37,718 nucleotides of DNA from an uncultured Clostridia bacterium (GCA_944389425.1 CALXMH010000005.1:39166-76883), one strand, 5' to 3'. Counted from the stretch's first letter, positions 16,890 through 25,309 are shown. The notes: generated by a model from the sequence alone, not told the origin. Numbers and translations are program-made.

Positions 16890-17330
16890 ATGTTAAAAGA
16901 AAAATTATTAAATGATTTAAAAAATTCAATGAAAGAGAAAAATGAACTTAGAAAAAATGTAGTTCAAATGGTGAGAGCTGCAATTTTACAAGTAGAAAAA
17001 GATAAACAAATTACACTTACAGATGACCAAATTATAGAAATAATGGCAAAAGAAGCTAAGAAAAGAAGAGACTCTTTAGAAGATTATGAAAAAGGTGGAA
17101 GAGAAGATTTAGTAAATAATATTAAAGAAGAAATTAGTATTATTGAAGAATATTTACCAAAACAATTATCAAAAGAAGAAGTTTTAGGCATTGTAAAAGA
17201 TGTAATTTCAGAAGTTGGAGCAACATCAATGAAGGATATGGGTAAGGTTATGAAAGCCGCAAAAGAAAAAATTGGAGCTGCATCTGATGGTAAAACAATA
17301 AACGAAGCTGTAAAAGAATTATTACAATAA
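16890..17330 (+). CDS. yqeY: GatB/YqeY-domain protein
   Basis: The 146-residue protein matches the YqeY family end to end: LLNDLKNSMKEKNELRKNVVQMVRAAI, then LTDDQIIEIMAKEAKKRRDS, EYLPKQLSKEE and GKVMKAAKEKIG. The family resembles the tRNA-binding tail domain of GatB; its function is not settled. ATG 16881 directly abuts the SD AAGAAAGG, so the next ATG, 16890, is the better start. Confidence 0.93.
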   Translation: MLKEKLLNDLKNSMKEKNELRKNVVQMVRAAILQVEKDKQITLTDDQIIEIMAKEAKKRRDSLEDYEKGGREDLVNNIKEEISIIEEYLPKQLSKEEVLGIVKDVISEVGATSMKDMGKVMKAAKEKIGAASDGKTINEAVKELLQ

Positions 17331-17396
17331 TATGGTGTATAAATTATGGAAAAATAATTATAATAATTAAAAAATAAATTTATGCAAGGAGGATAC

Positions 17397-18674
17397 ATGA
17401 AAGACAGTATAACAGAGATAAAAAAAGGAATAAAATTACATTCTATACAAACAAATAAATTTAAAACAAATTTAATTTCAGTATTTATTACAACACCACT
17501 TGTTAGAGAAAATGTAACAAAAAATGCATTAATTCCAGCTATATTACGTAGAGGAACAAAAAATATGCTTACACAAGAGCAAATAAGCAAAAAACTAGAA
17601 GAAATGTATGGGGCAGAATTCGATTGTGGTGTAGAAAAAACAGGTGATAATCAAGTAATTAAATTTTATTTAGAATCTTTAAATGATAAATTCCTTCCAG
17701 AAAAAGAAGATTTACTAAATAAAAGCATAGATGTTTTGCTTGAAATTATTTTAAATCCATTAGTAGAAAAAGAAATGTTTAAAAATGAATATTTAGAATC
17801 TGAAAAAAGCAATTTAAAACAATTAATAGAAGCTAAAATAGATAACAAAGATTTATATGCATTTGAAAAATGTACAGAAAAAATGTATGAAGGCAAACCA
17901 TATAGCTTGTATAAATATGGATTTGCAGAGGATTTAGATAAAATAGAAGGTAAAGATATATATAATTATTATAAAAATTTGATAGATACAGCTAAAATAG
18001 ATATTTTTGTATCAGGCGAATTTAATGAAAAAGAAATAATAGATATGCTAATTAAAAATGAAAATATAAATAAACTTAAAGAAAGACTACCAAATAATAT
18101 AATAAATAAAGAAGAAACAGAAATAAAAGAAGAAATAAACAAGCCAAAAATAGTAGAAGATATAATGAATGTAACACAAGGAAAACTTGTAATTGGAATG
18201 GAAATAAAAAACATGAAAAAAGATGAAAGATTTATTGCAACATTATACAATACAATTTTAGGTGATAGTGCTAATTCAAAAATGTTTCAAAATGTAAGAG
18301 AAAAAGCACATTTGGCATATAGTGCTCGCTCAACATATGTAAGACCAAAAAACGATATTTTTATAAGATGCGGAATTGAAATTGATAATTACGAAAAAGC
18401 ATTAAATATTATAAAAGAACAATTAGATGATATGAAAAACGGAAATTTTTCTATAGATGATATTAATAATGCAAAAAAATATATAATTTCAGCAGTAAAT
18501 AGTGTAGATGAAGAACAAGATACAGAAATAACATATTATTTAGGGCAAGAACTTGCTGCGTCCGAATGTACACTTGAAAATTACAAAGAAAATATAGAAA
18601 AAGTAACCAAAGAGCAAATTCAAGATTTAGCTAGTAGAACACAAATAAATACAATTTACTTTTTAAGAAATTAG
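17397..18674 (+). CDS. yfmF: M16-family peptidase-like protein, inactive partner (YfmF type)
   Basis: This 425-residue M16-fold protein lacks the HxxEH zinc motif at the expected place after the first strand pair, so it is probably the non-catalytic partner of the next gene, as in the YfmF/YfmH pairs of other Firmicutes. Recognisable segments are LRRGTKNMLTQEQISKKLEEMYGAEF and the C-domain block NSKMFQNVREKAHLAYSARS. ATG 17397 is preceded by AAGGAGG (17386-17392); an upstream ATG at 17382 would include that SD. The pair has been linked by name to EF-P 5-aminopentanol modification, but the reaction is uncertain. Twelve bases separate it from yfmH. Confidence 0.88.
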   Translation: MKDSITEIKKGIKLHSIQTNKFKTNLISVFITTPLVRENVTKNALIPAILRRGTKNMLTQEQISKKLEEMYGAEFDCGVEKTGDNQVIKFYLESLNDKFLPEKEDLLNKSIDVLLEIILNPLVEKEMFKNEYLESEKSNLKQLIEAKIDNKDLYAFEKCTEKMYEGKPYSLYKYGFAEDLDKIEGKDIYNYYKNLIDTAKIDIFVSGEFNEKEIIDMLIKNENINKLKERLPNNIINKEETEIKEEINKPKIVEDIMNVTQGKLVIGMEIKNMKKDERFIATLYNTILGDSANSKMFQNVREKAHLAYSARSTYVRPKNDIFIRCGIEIDNYEKALNIIKEQLDDMKNGNFSIDDINNAKKYIISAVNSVDEEQDTEITYYLGQELAASECTLENYKENIEKVTKEQIQDLASRTQINTIYFLRN

Positions 18675-18686
18675 AAAGGGGCAAAT

Positions 18687-19973
18687 ATGCAGATAATAGA
18701 AAATACAAAGGTAAAAGAAAAATTATATATAGAAAAGCTAGAAAATGGACTAACAGTAATGATTATTCCTAAAAAGGGAATAACTAAAAAGTATGCAATA
18801 TGGGGAACACATTATGGCTCAATAGATAATAATTTTCTTGTACCAGGAGAAACAGAAGCAATAAAAGTTCCAGATGGAATAGCACATTTTTTAGAGCATA
18901 AAATGTTTGAACAAGAAAATGGTACAAATAGCTTAGATACATTAACAGCAATTGGAGCAAATGCAAATGCCTATACAACAAATGATCACACAGCATATTT
19001 ATTTGAATGTACAGATAATTTTGAAGCTGCATTTGATGAACTTGCAGATTATATTCAGCATCCATATTTTACAGATGAAAATGTAGAAAAGGAAAAGGGA
19101 ATAATAGGCCAAGAAATAATGATGTATGATGATTATCCAGAATGGGTAATTTATATAAATGCAATGAAAGCAATGTATAAAAATAATCCTGTAAAATTAG
19201 ATATTGCTGGCTCAATAGAATCAATAAGTAAAATAGATAAAGATATTTTATATAAATGTTATAATACATTTTATAATCCAAGCAATATGGTACTAGTTCT
19301 ATGTGGAGACTTTGATGTAGAACAAATGATAGAAGGTGTAAAAAAGAGATTATTGCCTGTAAAAGCAAATGGGGAAATTAAAAGAATTTATCCAGAAGAA
19401 CCAGATGAAATTGTACAAAAACAAATAGAAGCGGAAATGGAAGTTAGTATGCCTTCATTTATGATAGGATATAAAGTAAAACTAGAACCAGAAGAAAATG
19501 TAGTAAAAAAACATATCGCAATTGAAATACTATTGAATTTAATTGCTGGAAAAAGTTCAAACTTTTATAAAAAGATGTATGACCAAGGATTTTTACAATC
19601 ACCATTAGACTTAGATTTTGAATTTACAGAAAACTATTCACATGTATTAATTGGAGGCCAATCTAAAAATCCTAAAAAAGTGCTTGAAGAACTAAATAAA
19701 GAAATATTAGAAACAAAAAAACAAGGCATAAATAAAGAAGACTTTGAAAGAATTAAAAAAATGATTTATGGTGAATATGTAAAAGAATATAATGAAGTTG
19801 GAAATATTGCAAGAATGTTTATTTCAGATTATTTTAAAGGAATAAATAGTTTTGAATATTTGGAAAATTATAATCAAATAACAAAAGAATATGTAGACCA
19901 AGTATTAAAAGAAATATTTATAGAAGAAAAACAAGTTATAAGCATAATAAATCCAAAAAAGGAAAATAAGTAA
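18687..19973 (+). CDS. yfmH: M16-family zinc metallopeptidase (YfmH type)
   Basis: The 428-residue protein has the inverted zinc motif His67-Phe-Leu-Glu70-His71 (AHFLEHKMFE) and a downstream glutamate in IIGQEIMMYDD (Glu143) that fits the third ligand. The second M16 domain carries LIAGKSSNFYKKMYDQGFL. With the preceding inactive homologue it should form a clam-shell heterodimer that cuts small peptides. SD AAAGGGG precedes ATG 18687. The stop is one base before the lgt start, so translation is probably coupled. No signal peptide, hence cytoplasmic. Confidence 0.93.
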   Translation: MQIIENTKVKEKLYIEKLENGLTVMIIPKKGITKKYAIWGTHYGSIDNNFLVPGETEAIKVPDGIAHFLEHKMFEQENGTNSLDTLTAIGANANAYTTNDHTAYLFECTDNFEAAFDELADYIQHPYFTDENVEKEKGIIGQEIMMYDDYPEWVIYINAMKAMYKNNPVKLDIAGSIESISKIDKDILYKCYNTFYNPSNMVLVLCGDFDVEQMIEGVKKRLLPVKANGEIKRIYPEEPDEIVQKQIEAEMEVSMPSFMIGYKVKLEPEENVVKKHIAIEILLNLIAGKSSNFYKKMYDQGFLQSPLDLDFEFTENYSHVLIGGQSKNPKKVLEELNKEILETKKQGINKEDFERIKKMIYGEYVKEYNEVGNIARMFISDYFKGINSFEYLENYNQITKEYVDQVLKEIFIEEKQVISIINPKKENK

Positions 19974-19974
19974 A

Positions 19975-20769
19975 ATGGTAACATTTCCAGGATTAGGACT
20001 AGAATTTAATATATCAAAAACAGCATTTAGCATACTAGGAATAGATATTCACTGGTATGCTATATTGATTGTTTTTGCAATAATTTTAGCATTAATAATA
20101 CTAAAAATAAATAATAAAAATGAAAAAGTGAAATTTGAATATATATTAGATTTAAGTATATATTTAATTCCTATATCTCTTATATGTGCAAGGCTATATT
20201 ATATAGCATTTAATTTAGAATATTACATAAATAATCCAATAGAAATACTAAGTATAAAATCGGGCGGACTTGCAATATATGGTGGAATATTAGGAGGAAT
20301 ACTAACAATATTTATATATTGTAAAAAGAGAAAAATAAATTTTATAGGAATGCTCGACCAAATAGCACCGGTTTTAGCATTAGGGCAAGCAATTGGAAGA
20401 TGGGGAAATTTTATAAATATAGAGGCATATGGAATAGAAACTACTAATTTATTTAGAATGGGAATTATAGAAGATGGTATATATAAAGAAGTACATCCAA
20501 CATTCTTATATGAATCAATAGCAGACTTTTTAATTTTTATAATTTTAATAATATTAGGTAGAAAAAGACAAAAAAACGGAGAAAGAACATGCATATATCT
20601 TATTTTATATTCTTTTGTCAGATTTTTTATAGAAGGAATAAGAATAGATAGTTTAATGTTAAATAATATTAGAATATCACAAATAGTGTCATTAATAATT
20701 TTTGTCATATCATGTTGTATTTTGAGTTATAATAATAGAAAAACAAAAAAACTAGAAAAAACACTCTGA
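19975..20769 (+). CDS. lgt: Lgt, prolipoprotein diacylglyceryl transferase
   Basis: Membrane enzyme that moves diacylglycerol from phosphatidylglycerol to the lipobox cysteine of prolipoproteins. The 264-residue protein has about seven hydrophobic segments and the Lgt signature GRWGNFINIEAYG (from residue 141). HWYAILI near residue 24 and the C-terminal RFFIEGIRID also match the family. The start overlaps the yfmH stop region by tight spacing, without a strong SD of its own, which suggests coupled translation. Confidence 0.96.
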   Translation: MVTFPGLGLEFNISKTAFSILGIDIHWYAILIVFAIILALIILKINNKNEKVKFEYILDLSIYLIPISLICARLYYIAFNLEYYINNPIEILSIKSGGLAIYGGILGGILTIFIYCKKRKINFIGMLDQIAPVLALGQAIGRWGNFINIEAYGIETTNLFRMGIIEDGIYKEVHPTFLYESIADFLIFIILIILGRKRQKNGERTCIYLILYSFVRFFIEGIRIDSLMLNNIRISQIVSLIIFVISCCILSYNNRKTKKLEKTL

Positions 20770-20870
20770 AAATGGCATACGAAAAATTGGTAAAATATAG
20801 TAACAATATTGAATCCAGTGTAAAAATATGTTATTATTAAAATACACATAAAGAATTGGAGAGTGATAAA

Positions 20871-21053
20871 ATGATAAATGATGAAATTTGTAGGTTAAGA
20901 AACGAATTAAACAATAGCATAGTAAATGGCGAAGACTATGATAAGATATATAAAATAAGTATAGAATTAGACGAACTAATAACAGAGTATTATTTAAAAG
21001 AAAAAAATATGAAAAAAGATGATAATAATGGCAAAATAACAATACTGGCATAA
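20871..21053 (+). CDS. Spo0E-like aspartyl-phosphate phosphatase, small
   Basis: A 60-residue helical-hairpin protein with the Spo0E pattern: LRNELNNSIVNGEDYDKIYK, then ISIELDELITEYY, matching the family's S..LD.LI..Y signature. Spo0E-type proteins dephosphorylate the response regulator Spo0A and delay sporulation; the target is inferred from the family. ATG 20871 follows GGAGAGTGAT; an in-frame TTG at 20856 overlaps that SD. A strong terminator follows. Confidence 0.8.
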   Translation: MINDEICRLRNELNNSIVNGEDYDKIYKISIELDELITEYYLKEKNMKKDDNNGKITILA

Positions 21054-21055
21054 AG

Positions 21056-21086
21056 AAAATCGCGGCCCAATTAGGGTCGCGATTTT
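21056..21086. terminator. Bidirectional terminator between convergent genes
   Basis: AAAATCGCG-G-CCC (21056-21068) pairs with GGG-T-CGCGATTTT (21074-21086) around AATTA. A's on one side and T's on the other serve both the Spo0E-like gene and the reverse-strand gene. Confidence 0.9.
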
Positions 21087-21100
21087 GTAGTTAATTGCTA

Positions 21101-21616
21101 TTACTCAGTGTAATAAATGTCATTCAAATCCGCAGATTTAAGAATAACTAAGCCAACTTTCGGGCCTTTCTTGCCATTTACGCCACGTTTGTAAATATAG
21201 CCAACAACTGCTGCATTCGGGCTGTCATTAACGATTCTTTTGAGTTGAGTAGCCTTAGAGCCTTTTACCAAAACTTGAGTTTCGCCATAGGGAAGAGAGT
21301 TAAATAATCTCTGCATCGACCATTTGCGGTATTCTTTGGAATCGGGATCTAAAAGGTCAATCGTATCATCAATGTGATCGTTAATCCTATCTTCAATACG
21401 GTCAACCGTACGGTTGATAGTTCTTCTCTCAATTTTGTCAACAGCTTTTTCCCATTCTCTTTCGAATCTGGATTTTGCTTCGGCAGTATTATTGAAAGAA
21501 ACAGAAATGCTAGAAGTGTTTTGTGCTACATTGTTTTCCCGATGGAAATCAACATTAATGGTGTAAGTTGCAAGAGCAACAACTACTGCAAGGATTAAAT
21601 TAGTGAGCTTTTTCAT
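21101..21616 (-). CDS. Secreted protein of unknown function, compositionally foreign
   Basis: The 171-residue product has an N-terminal signal sequence (KKLTNLILAVVVALATYTI). A charged helical part follows (DKIERRTINRTVDRIEDRI, residues about 58-80), then a compact C-terminal domain with VLVKGSKATQLKRIV and KVGLVILKSADL. I recognise no family. Base and codon use differ plainly from the neighbours: GC looks well above that of flanking genes, and Arg is encoded by CGT, CGC, AGG and one CGG (residue 26, complement of 21539-21541) rather than mostly AGA. If CGG forces a +1 shift in this host, translation would stop within a few codons, so the gene may be silent or not native. It has its own promoter and a strong SD, AAAGGAGG. 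Confidence 0.8.
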   Translation of the reverse strand: MKKLTNLILAVVVALATYTINVDFHRENNVAQNTSSISVSFNNTAEAKSRFEREWEKAVDKIERRTINRTVDRIEDRINDHIDDTIDLLDPDSKEYRKWSMQRLFNSLPYGETQVLVKGSKATQLKRIVNDSPNAAVVGYIYKRGVNGKKGPKVGLVILKSADLNDIYYTE

Positions 21617-21634
21617 AAGAAGTCCTCCTTTGCA

Positions 21635-21654
21635 AAATACAAAGTCTTGTATTT
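21635..21654. promoter_or_regulatory. Inverted repeat in the leader of the reverse-strand gene
   Basis: AAATACAA (21635-21642) and TTGTATTT (21647-21654) flank AGTC, between the promoter and SD of the 21101-21616 gene. It could be an operator or an mRNA 5' hairpin. Confidence 0.45.
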
Positions 21655-21680
21655 CTTAAAATAAAATAATTATTTATTTT

Positions 21681-21709
21681 ATTATACAATAAAAACAGGA
21701 AAAAATCAA
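21681..21709 (-). promoter_or_regulatory. Promoter of the reverse-strand secreted-protein gene
   Basis: Read on the reverse strand: TTGATT (21704-21709), 17-bp spacer, TATAAT (21681-21686). Confidence 0.7.
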
Positions 21710-21791
21710 CTATTATAGCCCAAACGATAGAAAATGAAAATAAAAAAATACTAATTTTTAATAAAAAAGCTAAAATAAAAATAAAAAAATG

Positions 21792-21820
21792 TTGCAATTT
21801 AAATAAAAATACGTTATAAT
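21792..21820 (+). promoter_or_regulatory. First promoter of the type IV secretion-like locus
   Basis: TTGCAA (21792-21797), 17-bp spacer, TATAAT (21815-21820), 54 bases before the first pilin-like start. It is divergent from the promoter at 21681-21709. Confidence 0.8.
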
Positions 21821-21874
21821 GAAAATATATGATAAGAAAAAAAGGCCAAAACAAATAAAAAGGAGGATTAGATC

Positions 21875-22231
21875 ATGAACAAAGCAATAAGAATAGCTTC
21901 AATATTAATGCTTGTTGCATTAGTAATAGTAGCTTTTTCAGTACCAGTATTAGCAATAGATCCAAATGAATTCGATGGAGATACAAGTAATGCAGAAGGA
22001 ATAACAGATTTATTTAATAATATAATTGGTATTGTGCAAGTTGTTGGTACAGGTATCGCAATTATAATGCTTATTGTATTAGCTATAAAATACTTAGCAG
22101 CTGCTCCAAGTGAAAAAGCCGATATTAAAAAAGGTGCACTTATTTATGTAATTGCAGCAGTTATACTATTTGCCGCAGTTAATATATTAGCAGCAATTCA
22201 AACATGGGCATCAGAGATTGATATTGCCTAA
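21875..22231 (+). CDS. VirB2/TrbC-like pilin or channel subunit 1
   Basis: A 118-residue protein with a signal-like N-terminus (to about residue 28, ending VPVLA), a short acidic linker, then two membrane spans joined by a short basic loop: VGTGIAIIMLIVLAIKYLAA, PSEKADIKKG, ALIYVIAAVILFAAVNIL. This is the VirB2/TrbC layout, in which the mature two-span protein packs into a pilus or channel. The motif IKYxxxxPxEKxxxK recurs in the next three small proteins. SD AAAAAGGAGG precedes ATG 21875. A strong terminator follows immediately, so this subunit is probably made in excess over the downstream genes. Confidence 0.8.
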   Translation: MNKAIRIASILMLVALVIVAFSVPVLAIDPNEFDGDTSNAEGITDLFNNIIGIVQVVGTGIAIIMLIVLAIKYLAAAPSEKADIKKGALIYVIAAVILFAAVNILAAIQTWASEIDIA

Positions 22232-22255
22232 TAGAATAAGTATGGCATGATTAAT

Positions 22256-22300
22256 AATCCTTTTGACTTCTATAAATAGTTCTAGTCAAAAGGGTTTTTT
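22256..22300 (+). terminator. Terminator after pilin-like gene 1
   Basis: Thirteen-bp stem (22256-22268 with 22284-22296, one G-U) and a T run to 22300. Read-through would feed the rest of the locus. Confidence 0.9.
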
Positions 22301-22339
22301 AATATATAAATACAATATTAATCAGGGAGGATAGGCAAA

Positions 22340-22714
22340 ATGAAACAAAATTTATTAAGAATTACATTTTGTTTAATAATTATTTTATCTGTTATTTGCA
22401 TTACAACTGTGAGTGCAACAAGCATTATAGAAGATTTAGACAACAATAAAAATCAAGGTACAACCGCTGGACAAACAGTAAAAGATACTGGAAATATTAT
22501 TATTGGGACAATAAAAGTTATAGGAACTGGTATTGCAATTGTAATGCTTTTATACATAGCAATAAAATATATGACAGTTGCACCATCTGAAAAAGCTGAA
22601 TATAAGAAAACAGCAGTTGCATATGTTATAGGGGCAGTTATATTGTTTGCGGCTCCTAGACTTGTAGAATTAGTAATGGATTTAGCACAAGATGTATCAA
22701 ATACATTAAATTAA
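22340..22714 (+). CDS. VirB2/TrbC-like small membrane protein 2
   Basis: A 124-residue paralogue of the first pilin-like protein: signal-like N-terminus ending near TTVSA, a polar stretch (DNNKNQGTTAGQ), then GTGIAIVMLLYIAIKYMTVA, the PSEKAEYKKT loop and AYVIGAVILFAAPRLVELV. The shared IKYMT.APSEKAEYKK core marks gene duplication. SD AGGGAGG precedes ATG 22340. The next start is 13 bases downstream, so they are cotranscribed. Confidence 0.75.
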   Translation: MKQNLLRITFCLIIILSVICITTVSATSIIEDLDNNKNQGTTAGQTVKDTGNIIIGTIKVIGTGIAIVMLLYIAIKYMTVAPSEKAEYKKTAVAYVIGAVILFAAPRLVELVMDLAQDVSNTLN

Positions 22715-22727
22715 GTAGGTGATTTAA

Positions 22728-23093
22728 ATGAAAAATATAAAAAAGATAATGTTCATATCTGCAATTATGCTATTACTTATAATTATAATGTCGACAACAG
22801 TTTTTGCAGGTGAAATAGACATGGGAGCACTTTCAAATATTTCTAATCCGACAGGAGTAACTTCTCTTACAAATATGAGCGGTAAAATATTAAATGTTAT
22901 ATATACTGTTGCTGTTGTTGCCTCAGTTGCAATGATGCTTGTTATAGGAATAAAATATATAACATCAAGTCCAGAACAAAAAGGCTCACTAAAAGCAAGA
23001 GCTGTGCCTTATTTAATAGGAGCATTTTTAGTATTCGGAGCTGCTAATATTTTAAGATTTATAAGTACAATGGCAGGTTGGATAAAAGTATAA
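22728..23093 (+). CDS. VirB2/TrbC-like small membrane protein 3
   Basis: A 121-residue paralogue: signal-like N-terminus to about residue 26 (STTVFA), then two spans around GIKYITSSPEQKGSLKAR and PYLIGAFLVFGAANILRF. The loop has the same P-E-K pattern as the other three but a more diverged first half. SD GTAGGTGAT lies before ATG 22728. A terminator-like hairpin follows, ending this sub-operon. Confidence 0.75.
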   Translation: MKNIKKIMFISAIMLLLIIIMSTTVFAGEIDMGALSNISNPTGVTSLTNMSGKILNVIYTVAVVASVAMMLVIGIKYITSSPEQKGSLKARAVPYLIGAFLVFGAANILRFISTMAGWIKV

Positions 23094-23099
23094 ATAAAA

Positions 23100-23137
23100 G
23101 GAGAGGTGAAGATTGTAAAAATTCACTTCTTTTTTAT
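23100..23137 (+). terminator. Terminator after small membrane protein 3
   Basis: GAGGTGAA pairs with TTCACTTC (one G-U) around a loop of roughly 12 bases, followed by a T6 run. Confidence 0.7.
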
Positions 23138-23215
23138 TTATATAAAAAAGAATATTACAGAATTATTACATTTTCATAACATTTTAAATAATATGAATAA
23201 TATTGACTTTAATTG

Positions 23216-23244
23216 TTGAAATATGAATAAAAATGAAGTATAAT
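23216..23244 (+). promoter_or_regulatory. Second promoter of the type IV secretion-like locus
   Basis: TTGAAA (23216-23221), 17-bp spacer, TATAAT (23239-23244), 50 bases before ATG 23294. It would drive the fourth small protein and the machinery genes. Confidence 0.7.
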
Positions 23245-23293
23245 ATTATTAATTATAAGTGTTTTTATGGTGCAAATGAGGTGATATAAGATA

Positions 23294-23683
23294 ATGAAAA
23301 AAAGTCAAAAAATTATAATGATATTAATCTGCTTATTAATAACTGTTTTTTCTGTTAATGTACAGGCAAACAGTGATTTATCATGGGATTCTATAAAAGA
23401 TAGTGTAGAAGATTTTGAAAATGCAGGAAAACAAGATCCGCTTATAAATACAGATGAAATTGTAGATGCTGTTGTACCAGTTGGACAAATGCTAACAGCA
23501 GTAGGTGTAGCAGTACTATTTGGAGCATTAATTTTACTTGGAATAAAATATATGACAGCAGAACCAGAACAAAAAGGGAAATTAAAACAACAATTAATAG
23601 GTTTAGTAATTGCAGGTATAGTAATATTTGGCGCATTCTCAATTTGGAGAGTGGCATACAATTTCTTTGAAGAGGTTTTTTAA
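23294..23683 (+). CDS. VirB2/TrbC-like small membrane protein 4
   Basis: A 129-residue paralogue: signal-like N-terminus to about residue 26 (VNVQA), an acidic linker (SVEDFENAGKQD), then two spans around GIKYMTAEPEQKGKLKQQ. It has its own promoter and leads the machinery genes rather than clustering with copies 1-3, so it may be the copy stoichiometrically matched to the export channel. SD GAGGTGAT (23278-23285) precedes ATG 23294. The PrgI-like gene follows 20 bases after its stop. Confidence 0.75.
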   Translation: MKKSQKIIMILICLLITVFSVNVQANSDLSWDSIKDSVEDFENAGKQDPLINTDEIVDAVVPVGQMLTAVGVAVLFGALILLGIKYMTAEPEQKGKLKQQLIGLVIAGIVIFGAFSIWRVAYNFFEEVF

Positions 23684-23703
23684 ATAACTAAGGAGGTAAT
23701 CTA

Positions 23704-24042
23704 ATGGGTTCATATTATATCCCTCGTGATTTAGGAGGAGAAACAAGAATATTATTAATATTTTCTGTTAAATCATTAATTACAACAGCAATAGGTGCAG
23801 GAGTTGGATTAATATTTTATTTAATTTTTTCAATGCTTGGGCTTGGAACAGTAGGAATTATAACTATGGCAGTTTTTGCCTTAATAGGATTTGGAATTGG
23901 AGCTTGTAAAATACCAACAATTGCAGGACTTCCTTTTACAAAAAAAGTAGGTGGAGAACCAATTAGTGAAATAATAGTAAGATATGTTAAATTTAGGGCA
24001 AATAGAAAAATATATGCATACACAAAGGAGGAAGAAAAATAA
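23704..24042 (+). CDS. PrgI-family (VirB3-like) membrane protein
   Basis: A 112-residue protein with the PrgI layout: a short N-terminus with YYIPRDLGGE, two close membrane spans (about residues 17-60), then a basic C-terminal tail (RYVKFRANRKIYAY). PrgI/VirB3 proteins bind the VirB4 ATPase at the inner membrane channel. Position directly ahead of the VirB4-type genes is the standard arrangement in Gram-positive conjugation systems. The stop TAA abuts the next ATG (24043). Confidence 0.8.
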   Translation: MGSYYIPRDLGGETRILLIFSVKSLITTAIGAGVGLIFYLIFSMLGLGTVGIITMAVFALIGFGIGACKIPTIAGLPFTKKVGGEPISEIIVRYVKFRANRKIYAYTKEEEK

Positions 24043-25281
24043 ATGGATCTTATAAATATTCTTAATATAATTTTGGTTGTACTAGTATTTGTTATATTTG
24101 CATTAGTACTAGTATATTTTGCTGTTGTGTATAGAAACAAAAACAGTAGCAAATCAGAAATTAAAAGCTCAAATAAATCATCAGATTATGTTTCAAATGT
24201 TGCAAATGGATTACCAAAAGAAGCAATTACAAAATTTATGGAATTTGATGAAATAAAAGATAATATGATTATTAGAAAAAATAGAACACAATATGTAATG
24301 ATTTTGCAATGCCAAGGTGTAAATTATGATTTGATGTCAGAAGAAGAAAAAATGGCAGTAGAGCAAGGGTTTGTTCAGTTTTTAAATACACTTAGATTTC
24401 CAATTCAATTATATGTTCAAACAAGAAGTTTAAACTTAAAAGATATTATAGATGGATATAAAGAAAAAGTTAAGAATTTAAGAACAGAAGTAGAACAAAT
24501 TCAAGCCAAAATGAGAGAAGCAAAAATTCAAGGAAATGAAAACTTATATGAGAAATTAAAATATGAAGAAAAAAGAAAAGAAAATGTACTAGAATATGGC
24601 GCAGATATAGCAGAATATATTGGAAGAATGAGTTTAAATAAAAATGTTTTACAACAAAAAACATATGTAATAGTTTCATATTATGCAAGTGAAAATGGCT
24701 CACTTTCAAATTATTCAAAAGAAGAAATAGATGATTTATGTTTCCAAGAATTATTTACAAGAAGTCAGTCAGTTATGAGATCACTTGCAGCATCAGAAGT
24801 AACTGGCAAAATATTAAATTCAGAAGAATTAGCAGAACTTCTATACATAGCATATAATAGAGACGATTCAGAATTATTACAATTATCAAAAGCATTAGAT
24901 GCAGAATATGACTCTTTATACAATACTGCAAAAGACGTTCTTCAAAAGAAACAAGAAAAATTAGAAGAACAAATAAACTTAGAAGCTGTGGATTTAGCAA
25001 CAGAAAGTATTATTGCAGCAGACAAGAAAAGAGAAAAAGAATTAGCAAATAAAGAAAAGAAAAGAGAAAAAGTAAAAGAAAAAGCACTGCAATTAATAGA
25101 AGAATATAAATCTCAAATGGATGATGATTTATATGAAAGAACAAAAAAAGAGATAAATGGAGAGGCAAAAGAAGAACAAGAGGAGCAAGAGGAAGAATTA
25201 CAAGAAGAACCTCCTAAGAAAAAAAGAGGTAGAAAAAAGAAAACAGAAGAACAAAATAGTGAAGAAACAAAAGTAAGCTAA
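24043..25281 (+). CDS. Membrane-anchored VirB4 N-domain-like protein without ATPase
   Basis: The 412-residue protein has one N-terminal span (about 6-30) and a soluble part whose pattern resembles the VirB4 N-terminal domain: IIRKNRTQYVMILQCQGVN, then QFLNTLRFPIQLYVQTRSLN, a long Glu/Lys coiled coil (about 125-180) and TYVIVSYYASE. It ends where an ATPase domain would begin and has no Walker motifs. The C-tail (from about 320) is a highly charged coiled coil ending in Pro/Lys-rich KKKRGRKKK. The next gene has a full VirB4 with its own N-domain, so this looks like a duplicated, ATPase-less version, perhaps an adaptor that docks the ATPase to the membrane. The assignment is by pattern only. Confidence 0.6.
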   Translation: MDLINILNIILVVLVFVIFALVLVYFAVVYRNKNSSKSEIKSSNKSSDYVSNVANGLPKEAITKFMEFDEIKDNMIIRKNRTQYVMILQCQGVNYDLMSEEEKMAVEQGFVQFLNTLRFPIQLYVQTRSLNLKDIIDGYKEKVKNLRTEVEQIQAKMREAKIQGNENLYEKLKYEEKRKENVLEYGADIAEYIGRMSLNKNVLQQKTYVIVSYYASENGSLSNYSKEEIDDLCFQELFTRSQSVMRSLAASEVTGKILNSEELAELLYIAYNRDDSELLQLSKALDAEYDSLYNTAKDVLQKKQEKLEEQINLEAVDLATESIIAADKKREKELANKEKKREKVKEKALQLIEEYKSQMDDDLYERTKKEINGEAKEEQEEQEEELQEEPPKKKRGRKKKTEEQNSEETKVS

Positions 25282-25309
25282 GAGAGTATTTGAGGAGGAG
25301 AAATATATA

